The translations under genes and the position numbers were made by a program. DNA of 64,000 nucleotides from Filosporella fistucella. Taxonomy: Eukaryota > Ascomycota > Leotiomycetes > Helotiales. The stretch spans positions 992,001 through 1,056,000 of the forward strand of contig JAQJZZ010000021.1 in NCBI GenBank assembly GCA_030077755.1, read 5' to 3'. Shown in pieces: positions 10,659 to 21,598 of this stretch. The notes under the pieces were generated by a model. It was given only the letters and a program-made list of their open reading frames with translations. It was not told where the DNA came from and did not search any database. Every line of letters starts with the position of its first letter. The stretch's first letter is position 1.

Positions 10659-11776
10659 CTACAAGCATTGAGAATAGTACTGGCTTTGCAGAGTGCAGGT
10701 TGTTCCAGCAACGCATACAGTAGATCCAGTGTATGACTGTCCACCGCATTGTCCATATTTCGCGACAGGTGCTGTATTTGTGGCAGTGGCAGCAGCTGAT
10801 GAAGTAGTCTTTACAGATGACGAGCTAGACTTAGCAGTGGTTGAGCTAGTCTTCAACGTGGTCGCAACCGTACTGGTGCTTGCCTTTGAAGTTGTAGCGA
10901 CGGTTGAAGTCGACTTGGCAGTCGTTGGCGAACTACCTCCTGCAGCACTCTGGCCACTCCAGACAGCTGGGCCTGGAACAGTGTAGTTGAAGAAGTTAGT
11001 GTAGATGTTGACAGTATAACCAGGTTCTGTTCCATCAATGAAACCTGGGATGCTGACGAGGGGTCCTGGGGTTCCTGACCCGCCTCCCGTGACGGATACT
11101 TGCGCACAAGAGAGATAGAATTGTGGGATACCGGCTGGGTATGGGTTGTGGATACCGAGCTGTTGAATTCGGAGGAGATACTCTCCTGATGGAAGTGCGG
11201 GAGGAATGGTATAGCTGTAAGTCTCTGCGAAGTGTAAGTAAGGAAATCTGGTGGATGATGAGTTTGAGACTAACGAGCAAGGGGCCAGGTTGATGATCCG
11301 TCAGCTGCGAAAGTAGGGCCTAGGTCGAGAATCTTGAACCAAACTTGCCCTGAACCGTCGAATGCTGCTGCTGTAGTTGGAGCTTTGGCCATGTATATCG
11401 ATAACGGTCCATTGTGGTACACAGCGACGTCGGTGGTGAATGAGAAAGAGGACCCAGCTTGGACAGTGATTGTCTCTGTAGCAGCTCCGGTAAGGCCTCC
11501 TTGATTACATCTAAGCTAATTAGCATATTATGTGCATTCAAGAACAAGTCTATTACCTCAGATCCGTCGAATTGAGTAGAGTGACTGGTGAGTTCATGTT
11601 GGTATTCGGTCGGATATATTTATAGACCGGGTTCAATGTCCCTCCATACGTGAACTGGTTAAAGATATCTTGAACTGCATCAGCCAAGGTCCACGTTCTA
11701 GGGAAGAATACAAACAATGAGCAGATCCCTGGCCAAGCAGGCACATGCCAGCAAGAATAGATGTGTATGACTTCAT
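10659..11776 (-). CDS. AA9 lytic polysaccharide monooxygenase with C-terminal CBM1, secreted
   Basis: Exons 11716-11776, 11557-11674, 11275-11510 and 10659-11224 join in frame to 326 residues; introns are 41, 46 and 50 nt. Residues 1-19 are a signal peptide, so His20 becomes the mature N-terminal copper-binding His1. The second His lies in [14 protein letters not shown], and the Q-x-Y pair of the active site in [10 protein letters not shown] Ser/Thr-rich linker (about 245-290) leads to a CBM1 of about 36 residues with its conserved cysteines (YGQCGG, C...C, YYSQCL) at the C-terminus. AA9 enzymes oxidatively cleave cellulose or hemicellulose, and CBM1 binds cellulose. The 41-nt first intron is the shortest here and was chosen because only it puts His directly after the signal peptide in frame. 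Confidence 0.9.
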
Positions 11777-12914
11777 GATGACTCGGAGAAGGAGATATGG
11801 CAATACTACTATGGAGAAAACGAACAGCAAGAAAAAGAGAAGGAGAATCTCAGTTGAGAAAGTGGTAGTCACCTCATATATACCTTTCCTCACTCACTAG
11901 TCTAAGACTTATGTACCATTTCTCTCTCCAAATCCACACGCCCTTCTCGCCATCTTCCACCAGTGACCAAATCTTGCGTACTCTCCCTGCACGGAGGAAA
12001 AAAGGTACATGCTTCCACGGATCACAGTTTCGGAACGTGGTCCTCTGATCTCGGAAACAATCAATTAAGCCCCAAGAATCAAGCACCCCGCAATCTCGAT
12101 GCAGCATGGGGAAAGGGATATAAAGTGCCGCCGCACCTTGATTAGGAATGTGGGGGAGCGGAGTAGAACATGTAGCTGCCGAGTACCGTGGCGGATAATA
12201 TAAAGACGCGATTAGGCTTGCAAAATCCGAAAATAAATTAGACGTGTTTTGGAGACGAAATTTGTGATTTGAAAGCAATTTGGTTTTCCATTTCTCTCGG
12301 GCTTCTCTGCAGCTTTGAATATCGACGGCAGTCAAATATGGATGAAGGAAATATATCAATCTAAATGATCAGATAACCTTTACTTAAATCTACGCCAGAA
12401 ACAGAAACATTTCTAAGATCGTTAGATGTCGAAAACCAGGGGCCCCGGTAAGGCGGTCCGCGTTGTTTAATGCAACCTCATATATACTTCGCTTGGATGA
12501 AATGTCCCTTGCAATTCATTCGGATCAGCCAGAAGGCGGAAGAAAGTAAAATAATCTATACCTCGTGGCCTAAAACTCGGAACTGGGATCCCGTCATTGC
12601 GAATTTGTTTCTCTGTCATTGATATGGTGGCACTGGAGATCATTGAATAGGAAAGGGGTATCACATGATCCGCATTATATAACCAGATCAGTTCCTTCTG
12701 GCTACTCAGAGAACTTGCACATTAACATCAAAGACTACACATATTAAGAGTGAAGTGATTATGCAACCGACTAACATCAAAACCATCGCTTTCAAAAATC
12801 AGGTTATGAACAAACAACAAAGTAACGCATCAGCCAACCCCATCAAATCAACGACTCCACCACCACAACCCCTAACGTCAAACACGAATACAGGTACACT
12901 ACACTCAACGCAGT
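11777..12914. other. Intergenic, promoter side of the AA9 gene
   Basis: Contains the AA9 promoter and the 3' flank of the small membrane-protein gene at 12915. A minus-strand frame of 161 codons (11874-12359) has no motif and overlies the TATA region, so I do not accept it. A GTGGGG word (CreA-type SYGGRG core) near 12150 could reflect carbon repression, which is inference. Confidence 0.45.
11877..11882 (-). promoter_or_regulatory. TATA-box candidate for AA9 gene
   Basis: TATATA about 100 bp upstream of the AA9 ATG at 11776, flanked by GGTATATATGAG on the minus strand. Position and sequence fit a core promoter of a highly inducible secreted enzyme. Confidence 0.5.
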
Positions 12915-13166
12915 CTACTCATCGTCATACTTCGATCTTCTTCTCTGGAGACAGTTGTCCACCACAAGAACTACGCACACGATGAAGAGGATAATAGCTC
13001 CCGTTGCCCAGTAAATTGTAGAGCCACTTCCAAAGATGTCCCCGCGCTTCCTGAGTACTGTTCTTCCGGGACTAGTGATTTCTGGAAGTGATCTATCTTC
13101 TATCTGAGCTCCATAGGTAATGGCTGCAAGGAAAAGAACGTTGATGAAAAGTGTGAGCAAGGACAT
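12915..13166 (-). CDS. Very small type I membrane protein (83 aa), hypothetical
   Basis: A single-exon ORF starting at an ATG at 13166. Residues 1-19 are a convincing signal peptide (hydrophobic core LLTLFINVLFLAAITYG), followed by a short extracellular stretch of about 25 residues. A strong transmembrane helix spans about residues 50-71, then comes a basic stop-transfer cluster (RRRSK) and the acidic end YDDE. A KR dipeptide (RKRGD) before the helix could be a Kex2-type site. No known family is recognised. A similar-looking small protein is encoded 475 bp upstream on the same strand, which supports both being real genes. Confidence 0.6.
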   Translation of the reverse strand: MSLLTLFINVLFLAAITYGAQIEDRSLPEITSPGRTVLRKRGDIFGSGSTIYWATGAIILFIVCVVLVVDNCLQRRRSKYDDE

Positions 13167-13640
13167 TTTGACATCGGTCTTGAAGAGCGAATTGGCTTTA
13201 ACTAGGACTTTTTGTGAAGCTAGTGGGCTTGGTGTTTGGAAGTTGTTATTTCAATCAAGGCTTTGAGTACAATCGATGTAAGACTTCTGGGGGACTTTGA
13301 AGATATGTTCAGAGAAGCCTTTTGAGATGATGTGGAGAAGTGTAACAGAAGCAGGAAGGAAGCTTGCTTTTATAAGAATTCCAATCATAACTTTAGGCTC
13401 GCGTGAATCATCTCGAGCTCCCTTAAAAAAAACTAAATAATCGTGCATGTGTTACGAAAGCCAGTCTCTCAGCAAGATGATTCATAATGCCAACTTTCTC
13501 AACTCAGCACACAAAACTTTGCAGTTGAATAGACTGTCCATCCATTGAGAAAGCACATATCATACAGCTAATTTCCGAACCCCTCTACAATACCACTACC
13601 TCCCTGTTTCCTTCCTCAAAACCTCTTCTCCCAGACTCTC
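13167..13640. other. Intergenic between two small membrane-protein genes
   Basis: No gene seen. It serves as promoter for the 83-residue protein and 3' flank of the 107-residue one. Confidence 0.5.
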
Positions 13641-13964
13641 CTACTCACCAGCCTCCTCGTCCTCCGGCGCGGACTTCATACTAAAGCTCTGGAAAATATA
13701 ATACCCCACGAGACCCAACAATATGAGAGCCCCAATAACAATACCAGCGATACTACCTCCGCTTATTCCAGTGCCATAACCTGGCTCTGCGTCTCCAGGT
13801 AGTCGGGCTTGCATGAGATGGGTGTCTGACTCCTGGTGGTATCTGTTGAGAGGCGAGATTATGTCTGTTGGTGTGTTTTTCTGTCGTGGAAGGGGCTTCG
13901 AGAATGAGAGGGTGAAGAGGGATAAGATGGCGAAGAGGAGGGTGAGATTAGGGATGACATGCAT
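13641..13964 (-). CDS. Small type I membrane protein (107 aa), hypothetical
   Basis: A single-exon ORF starting at an ATG at 13964. It has a signal peptide (about 1-22, core LTLLFAILSLFTLSFS) and a polar ectodomain of some 45 residues with a possible basic cleavage site (PRQK). A glycine-zipper transmembrane helix follows (GISGGSIAGIVIGALILLG, about 67-92), then an acidic cytosolic tail ending EDEEAGE. The topology matches the neighbour at 12915: signal peptide, short ectodomain, one helix, acidic end. The family is not recognised. Gly-xxx-Gly spacing suggests helix-helix association, which is inference. Confidence 0.65.
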   Translation of the reverse strand: MHVIPNLTLLFAILSLFTLSFSKPLPRQKNTPTDIISPLNRYHQESDTHLMQARLPGDAEPGYGTGISGGSIAGIVIGALILLGLVGYYIFQSFSMKSAPEDEEAGE

Positions 13965-14664
13965 GGTTTGCGATTTTGGAATACGCTGGTTTTTGATTTG
14001 AGCAGGCAGATAGCTGGTTGCGTTAGATGGACATTATATTTGGTGGCAGAGAACTATCTTTCTCTTGAAGAAATGGGAATAAATGGCAATAGTTTGGCTG
14101 AAAGAGCATTTATACTTTACACCCAAAACTGCGGTGAATCTTATAGCGTTAAACTCGATACCTGAAGCACCACCACGGTTATTGAAATGAAGTCTCAATA
14201 ACTGTTCCCTATGATTCACACCCGGAACAGAGAAATATCAAGGTATATAGATGGATTCCCAGCAAGTAAGTAAAGCAAACTATATGGACTCAGTGTTATC
14301 AGCGGGGATTTTGCAGGTTTGTTACTCAGGAACTCGGCAAAAGCCCCTGGATGGAGAGCAGTCCTCGTTAATAGCAACGACTCCTCTAGTTGGGCAGTGC
14401 TAGACCAGCTTCACATTTTAAAAACATATTCAGGAAAATTGAAGATATTTGATCTTGTAAATCAATGTTTCATATATCAATAGTTTGGAGGAACATCGGC
14501 TATGAAGTGTATAAAGGAGGTTCAAGAAGCAAGTCACAACTCAAAGGGACAAAAATAGGGAAGACAGCATGCAAAACTGCTCATTTCAAGTTATCTATGG
14601 ATGGTCTTTAGTTTAATTCTGGCTACCAACCTCTTGGTATCCATATAAAATTTCAAACTAGACT
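13965..14664. other. Intergenic, no supported gene
   Basis: Only short unmotivated frames. Contains the promoter of the 107-residue membrane protein and the 3' flank of the GH1 gene. Confidence 0.5.
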
Positions 14665-16679
14665 TCAAGTAGAAGCAAACCGAGGAACCACAGGATCCGT
14701 CCCATAAACCTTAAACGCATTAACATACTCAAAGAAGCTCGCCTTATAGCTTCTCTCCTGCGTAGTCAAATTAACATATCTATCCCTCATTAGCTGTAAC
14801 CCCTACAATCCATACACCAACCAAAATACATGAAAGAAAAGTAAAAACTTACTGCACACCAAATTTATCCTGAAACCCCGCATTCCACTCCAAATTATCA
14901 ACAATACTCCACGCTAGACACCCAACCACGTTAACTCCCTCACTAATAGATAGAAGAATAGCTTGCATATACTCTCTATAATAACTACTTCTGATAGGAT
15001 CGAATAGGATATCAGCTTTTATCGTTTTCAATACTTCAAATGGTTCCGCGAATCCGAATTCTGTGATCGCGATCCCGCCGGCTGGGGCCCAGGTATCTTG
15101 GATATAGTGCAGGAAAGAGGGAACCCAGTCTGTGGCTTTGTGTAACCAGGGAGAGAGAGGATCAGCGGCGGGACCGAGGTTCCAGCCTCCGGAAGAGGAA
15201 GAGTAGGTATATGTTGTGTTTACGCAAGAGGGATAGAGAGGATGGCTGTTGTTGCTTGTGCATGCTTCGAAGCCGGAGTCGGGAGCTGTGATGTCAGTTT
15301 GCAGTTTTGCAAAGGGGAATCGACGAACCCATGTAGAATTGAGAAGTATATGCATCATGTGCGTATACATCTGAGCTTCCATTTATAGCCACTTTCTCCT
15401 CGTCTGTAAACTCAGGTAGGAACCCAGAAACGTATTCTTTTAGATAGCGGGGATAATCTCCGTTGATGAAGGTGGGATTTGCGAACCATCCTTCGTTGAA
15501 ATCCCATGCTCTTTGGACAGCTATTGCGTCTTCACTAGAGTTTGTGAGCGGGATTTTGTAGCCGCCATTGGTTTTGAAAGAGATGGTTCCGTTTAGACCC
15601 ATTGATTTGCCTAGTCTGTAGGCTTTGCTGTGTGCGAGGAGAACATTATGTCCACACCAGTATGGCTGCTGTTTCTTTGGGATGGTGGTATTGACAAAAT
15701 AGTTGTCTGGCAATGGGTAGCTTGAACTGGTGAGACGAGTTAGTATGAGTATGAATCAAGTTCCGAATCACCTTACCAAAACACAATTGGTTCATTGACA
15801 GTAAACCAGCGTGGAACTTTGTTTCCATACCGCTCAAACACTACTCGAGCATACTCGACAAAATCATCCACGATTTGATTTGAAAGCCATCCGCCATAAG
15901 TGTTCTGTAGATTGAGGGGTAGATCCCAATGATACAGCGTCACGGCAGGTTCAACACCATATTCAATACAGGTATTAATCACATTATCATAATGAGCCAG
16001 CGCCAACTCATTGACTGGTCCATTTCCAAATGGGAAAACTCTCGACCAGCTGATGGAAAATGAGTAGGTTTTAACTCCAAGAGCAGCGATACGTGCGATA
16101 TCTGAATAATTTAAGATTTAATAACTTGACTGGATCGGAAAGCGTTGACTTACCTTGCTTGTATAAGTAGTATTGATTATTCGCAACATCTCCCGTTTGA
16201 TTCGCAACCGAAAATCCAGTGACTCGATGTAAAAGCACATCCCAAATCGAAGGGCCTCTCCCTTCTGCTTTCACCGCTCCTTCAACTTGATAAGCAGCAC
16301 TGGCAACACCCCACCAGAAGCCACTAGGGAATTTCCAACTCTCATTCTTCGAGACCATAGGAATCTGCTGGCCTGATGGAAATGGATTATAGGAGAGTCC
16401 TGGTGGTGGGATGAGTTCGTTTGTAGGAATTGGAGTAGGTGAGACAGTTGTATTGACTGCGGCTGTTTGGACTGCTCCAACGAATAAGTTCCAGAGATCA
16501 TCGACGTTGAGGGTTATTGCAGAAGTGAATGCAGTCGGGTTGGCAATAGCGGTGCCATTAAGTGTTGTTGAAGTTGGAGGTGGTGTAATTACTGCTGATG
16601 CCGAAGTAGAGTTAGAAGATGCATTCTGCGCAGCTGTGCTTGCTGCCAGCAATGGCAAGAATAACAAGTTTCTATACAT
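14665..16679 (-). CDS. GH1 family beta-glucosidase with secreted, Ser/Thr/Asn-rich N-terminal extension
   Basis: Five exons (16154-16679, 15777-16101, 15329-15726, 14853-15285, 14665-14779) join in frame to 598 residues; introns are 43-73 nt. A signal peptide (about 1-17) is followed by about 85 low-complexity residues rich in S, T, N and P and then the GH1 barrel. The barrel opens at SGFWWGVASAAYQVEGAV. The acid/base is Glu279 in TVNEP and the nucleophile Glu492 in AITEFGF (the family often has ITENG). GH1 enzymes release terminal beta-linked glucose or related sugars. Many fungal GH1s are intracellular, so secretion is notable. It is divergent from the putative beta-1,2-glucanase at 17506 and near an AA9, which suggests glucan breakdown. 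An ATG at 16700 is an alternative start. Confidence 0.92.
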
Positions 16680-17505
16680 TTTCCTGTTATGGGAAGCCAA
16701 TCACTTGTAAGAAACACTCGTCAGTTCTGTCAAAGAAATCCAGATATCAAGTCCGGAAGCTGCGGTAATATAACAACTACCAACACCGATTCGGAATCAT
16801 CGCTCACTCATACAGCTGCGGGTCAAAAGTCAGCGAGTCCCTAATCATCATCGGAATTTCCCAATCACAAAATTTTTTACTTCAATCATCCGAATATTAA
16901 CTTCCATTGTCAACCAAGTGGGCCTCCAAACGGTGCTTCTACGGACCTTCCTCCTGCATAAACCTCGTAATTGTCCAAGTAAAAGCCAAAGCTTAATCCA
17001 ACTGGTCCTCGCCACTCGGATCCACCTCCCTATTCCAGCCCTTGAAAAGTTGATCTACAACCAGGAACTTGGAAGCGGAAGTTTCTTCAAAGTTATTTAT
17101 TAGTTGGTGTTACCCCGCCATGTCTTCATCAAGCAAGGATCAACGTACCCCGCTGCCCGCATCGGCTTATAGATGTCATCCGATTTCTGACTTTAAGATG
17201 ATTACATTGTGGGAACGAGTAAAAGATGAGATGATTGATGATAGAGTATGTAACTCGGAAATTTCTGTGGATTTTTAGGAGAAATGTCATGAAAACTCTA
17301 ATGCAATGACGGGATGGGTGAACCCCGATTATTCAGTTGCTAAGAGGATGGCTTTCAGAGGCTAATCTGCAGGAGAAGTGTAGATCTAAATATTAAATAG
17401 TTACATATATATCCAATGTCAAAATCTCAATAAACTTCTACAACCTAATATCAACACCAAAAACCAAAAAACCAAACAAACACCCTTCTGTCCTTCCATC
17501 TCCCA
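16680..17505. other. Divergent intergenic region between GH1 and glucanase genes
   Basis: An 826-bp spacer that must carry both promoters. It contains a GGCTAA word at 17360-17365, the core of XlnR/Xyr1-type sites; whether it functions is unknown. No gene is seen. Confidence 0.5.
17404..17417 (+). promoter_or_regulatory. TATA box and CCAAT upstream of the glucanase gene
   Basis: A TATATAT run is followed directly by CCAAT (17413-17417), about 90-100 bp upstream of the ATG at 17506. The position fits a core promoter. Confidence 0.45.
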
Positions 17506-19393
17506 ATGCATCATTCTCCCCTCCTCCTCCTCTCCTTCCTCCTCGCCCTCACAACCTCCTTTCCCCATTCTCCACCATGTCGTTTCTCCCCCCTCCACAG
17601 CACAACCTCAATCCTCACCAACCCTTCTCCATTCATCACCTCTTTCCTAACCTGGGAAGGCAATTTCCACACCCCCAACATATCCTACAACCCTCGCAAC
17701 GGAATGACCTACGACGGCACCCTCCTCTCTCCCATCACTGGTTTAGCAACCACAAAACATCCATTCAGCGCTGCTAGTAAAGAGGCATTACAGATTATGG
17801 TATACGCACATGCTTTAAATGGAGATAGTAACGCAGATAGATTTTTATCGGCTGGGAAGGTGGGAAAGGGAGAGGAAATAGCGTATAGTATTATGAAAAG
17901 AAAGTTGGAGACGTATAGGAAGTTTAATGAAACGTATCCTGGTTTCGGGGGGTTTATACCTTGGTTTTTAGCTGATGAGACGGAGATTAAACCTACACTC
18001 GATTGGGAGAATAGGGTTCCTGCTTTGGATAATGGGTTTGTTTCTCCTGTTCTCCTACCATTTTTCGATTTCAATTCAAGAGCCAGAGCTGATTCGGGAG
18101 TAGAGAACTACTATGGGCTGTATATAGCGCGGTTCAAGTCCTCTCTAAAAGTCATAGATCAGAATATCGAGATCTAGGAAAAGGATGGAGAGATTGGCTT
18201 GAGTATACCAAGATGACTGCTGTGAAGGTATTCTCCTCCCCTCTCACTCATCCCCTCCTATATTGATAATCACAGATATTCTACCACGGCAGCGGCACCG
18301 TATGCGCAGTCACAGATCTAAAAAATCAATCCCTACCGGTAAATCATCCCGAGCAGACATATACCTGTGAAGGAACCGGCGTATTAAATGATCCTTACGA
18401 AGGAGAATTATTCACCTGGTGGTTATATTTTTTCGGTGGGCTGGCACAGAAAGATAAGGATTTATTATGGGAAGTGAAGAGACCGCAGCTTGTGAGTGTA
18501 GAATATGAGATGGGTGGGATTGGGCCAATTACTGTTCAGAAAGGTATGTTGCTACCTACTTATGATTTACAAGAGAAGCGCAGTGCTGATCTGAAAAGGA
18601 TTTTGGTTTTCAAGTCATGAGCAGTGGAAAGTGTTGGAGATGCCATATTATGATGTGGATCTCGTGAAGTAAGTGCATAGGACATCTTTCACCAAAATTC
18701 AACTAATTAGTCAGGCGCCTATTCTATAACGCGGAAAGAGTTCGAACTTGTAACTCTGTTGTGACCAAGAATCCTGGGTTATTTGCGTCCGTCAACAACT
18801 CAACAGATCCGATCACTGGAGAAATTATCGGCTACATCTCAAACGCAGGCATTCCATCAATCTCTAATCAGACGATTCAAGAATTAGATGTGATAACGCC
18901 ATACGGAGCTTTTCCATTAGTACACATAGATAATGCAGTCGGCATGGTATGGTGGAAGAACATGGCAGATGGTAAAAAGATGCAAAGTAAGTGGGATTGA
19001 AACTCAAAGTCACGCATATTAACAAAACTTTCAGATCCTTATGGAAGCAGTGAATCAGCACGAATTGATGGAACTGCAACTTCTTCATTTGTATCTTGGG
19101 ATAGCAAGGTTACTACGGTGATTGCAATTCTCGGCGGAGTGGGAGACTTTGTGCGCGACGGCATGAAACAGGACGGTATTTATCGAGAGTTCATCTCCGT
19201 TCTTCAAGTGAGTCCCCCGAGTCTTCTCCGACCCTTTCCATAGCTCGAATTTGTTGAGAAAAAGTTGCTGACAATTCGATAGCGCGAGTATGAAATGGTA
19301 TTCAAGAATCTGAAGGGTGAGAATGTCAATTTGTGTCTCCCAAAAGCTAGAATTCCGGATCGGGGATTGGTTGACTATACCTCTTGCCAATAG
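17506..19393 (+). CDS. Secreted alpha/alpha-barrel glucanase, probably endo-beta-1,2-glucanase (GH162-like)
   Basis: Seven exons (17506-18035, 18104-18227, 18276-18543, 18599-18668, 18715-18986, 19035-19207, 19283-19393) join in frame to 515 residues. Residues 1-19 are a signal peptide. Recognisable blocks are NGMTYDGTLLSPITGLATT, PGFGGFIPWFL, VPALDNGELLWAVYS, NAGIPSISN, VITPYGAFPLVHIDNAVGM with WWKNM, and NPYGSSESARI. These resemble the glycoamylase-like alpha/alpha6-barrel proteins that include bacterial GH144 and fungal GH162 endo-beta-1,2-glucanases. I recognise the pattern but cannot align it, so the family is likely and not proven. Acidic residues in D-N-G-E and in the E-L-D-V-I-T-P-Y block are candidates for catalysis. 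It shares a promoter region with a secreted GH1, which could take oligosaccharides on to glucose. Confidence 0.68.
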
Positions 19394-19535
19394 TGTAACC
19401 TGATGGGTTAGAAATGTAAATGATGCATCAATCATTCGGTTCATTCAGCTCGGGTAGGCGCGATAATCCATTCTTTGGTGGATTGACCGTTTAAAATACG
19501 AGATACTTCGCCCCTATAATCATCCAGGCTAGACC

Positions 19536-20920
19536 TCACGTCCGCAAAGGAGATTTGAACTCTTCCAAGTCAAGTCCAGACAATTGCTCTTCCATATTCT
19601 TCAGCATCGAAATGATCAACACCTTCAGATTATGTCCCCTCGATTCATAGGCTGAATTAGAATAGTCGGCGCGTATGAAGGCTGGTCCAATAGTATCGCA
19701 CAGAGCCATAACCTTGAGGTTGCTCAGCCCGGTAGCTAACTTGTGGAATGACATTTGATCATATGGCGGATTTGGGGCTGGGTAGATTCTTTCTTGGGCG
19801 AGGCTTTTGAGGAAAGATCCAACAACCATGGCATCGCAAGCCGTTTTCAAATCAACTCCAGAGACCCTGTCATACATAGCGTAGTATCCGCTCTGACATC
19901 TTGTGCCGGCCGTTTGATACTTTTCAATCGTGATGTCTAGGTAGTTGTATATGTGGGACAAGGCATCTTCTCGTTTCGCTCTGATCGATTCTGCTTGAGT
20001 TAGATGAGATTACAAAAGAGTGGCGACACAAGAAGAAATGCAACTGCGCTTGTTCAGAATATCCTTTCTAAGGATAGCAGATTTTCCAAAGTTACCTGAT
20101 CAAACCAAGGAATCGAGAATCGTAAAGGATGTAGTTGTCACTCACCAAAAATCCGTCCAGGAATCGGCAGCTCCTCTTCCCATTCCTTCTCCGGGTTACT
20201 ACCACAATTTCTCTCCACTACGCTTGTCATTCTCTTGAACAAGTCGGCCTTGCCAAAGACCCATGAAACCGCAATCCATCTTGGTACAGCAAGCTCACCA
20301 TCAAGGTCCACAGAGCTGAGATAACGTCTGGGCAAGCTCTCTTCAAGATTTTCGATCCAACCATCCGAGAATACCTCAAGGAGCTCAACTATTTGATACT
20401 TGTCTGCTAGAATAGCAATTTCAGTCAACTCGCGCAAGCCAACCTCTTTAGGGACGTGCCTGTGGCGGCCATGGATAACGCTCATGATAATATGCATCGC
20501 ATCTGGGTTGTCATCAGGAAGGGGGACAGTGAGATTACCATTTACACCAAATTCTCGACCTTCTTTGAAGTTGTCATTGCCCAGCATGATTTTGAATACT
20601 GGCGAGGCTAGCATCAAGTGCTTTGAAGAAACGAGCATTTCGATCTCGAGGTTTGATTGTTGGGATTGAGTCGAAGACGATGAAACGCTGCGAGAATGCT
20701 CAGAAGGGAGCCCTTGCGTACCTCCGAGAGCTTTCAATCTATTGCGTCTCATTTCGTTCAACTCTCTCATCTCCTCCGATTCAAATGATACACTTTTCTT
20801 CTTCTTATGAGACTTTCTAGACTGGGAACGATATCCTTTCTTTGGCTGGAGATCTTCAGGTTTGACAAGGAGGAGAAGAACGTCTCCATCAGGATCGAAA
20901 ATTTCTCGTGGAATAGCCAT
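19536..20920 (-). CDS. BTB/POZ-domain protein
   Basis: Two exons (20146-20920, 19536-19990) with a 155-nt intron join in frame to 409 residues. The first strand of a BTB domain appears at FDPDGDVLLLL. It is then interrupted by an insertion of about 70 residues rich in K, S and R (KKKKSVSFESEE and a Ser/Gln run). The domain resumes with MLVSSKHLMLASPVFKIML and continues through VPLPDDNPDAMHIIMSVIHG and LTEIAILADKYQIVELL. BTB domains mediate dimerisation or Cullin-3 binding; fungal proteins of this kind are numerous and mostly uncharacterised. The C-terminal exon, about residues 259-409, is a helical tail with four or more cysteines. The start at 20920 is the first ATG in frame. Confidence 0.85.
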
Positions 20921-21598
20921 GACGATATTGTTCAAGTGTACAATTACTCGTAAGTAATATCGAGGCGTGATCGTACGAATGTAGAGTGTGTAGAGCGTAG
21001 TGCTTTTGGTACCAAAGAAGATTGGGATGTCTGGTCAAGGATTAAGGGACTGAATGATCAGCGTGAGGAGATAGATATTTTCGATATCCTGTCATTTGTC
21101 AATACAGCTCGTTGGTACAATTGAGCAACCTACTTTCCAAATTGTTGAATTGATTCTGTTGTATAACTCTGAGAGAGATACTTCAGTCCTTACAAAAGTG
21201 AACAATGGCTTTGGCATGGCAAAATATTGAAAAGGCAGGCACGATCAAATAAATTCCGTTACACTCCGATACCAATTCGAGTAGCCCCATGAAGGCACGT
21301 GCCATGGAGATGAACAAATTTGCACGAGTACAGTGAAGAGCAGTAAGGCATTTGGTTGATGGCTGTATTCCGATCACGGCCACTTGAATCCAGAAATTGG
21401 CAGACTTCAGATCAAATGCGATCAAACGGTAATAACCCCGCACAGGCGCGATATCATAAACATGTATGAGATCAAAATCATAGTAAAAACCAACGTACTC
21501 GTATTTCTGCTTTTTCCTACCAATAAATCATTCTGTGTTCGTATGCTTGCCTGCTTGAAATCATGCTCCAGCTGCTCCAAACGCACCGCCATGCAGCC
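20921..21598. other. Intergenic, no supported gene
   Basis: Promoter of the BTB gene and 3' flank of the F-box-like gene. Small frames here show no motif. Confidence 0.5.

Noticed and set aside
10693..10986. Val/Ala-rich plus-strand ORF
   Set aside because: Mirror of the Ser/Thr-rich linker and CBM1 of the AA9 gene on the other strand.
11698..11715. An 18-nt GT-AG intron in the AA9 gene
   Set aside because: Too short to be spliced and leads to a stop; the 41-nt intron fits frame and active site.
11874..12359. 161-codon minus-strand ORF upstream of the AA9 gene
   Set aside because: No motif, overlies the TATA box of the AA9 gene, and composition looks random.
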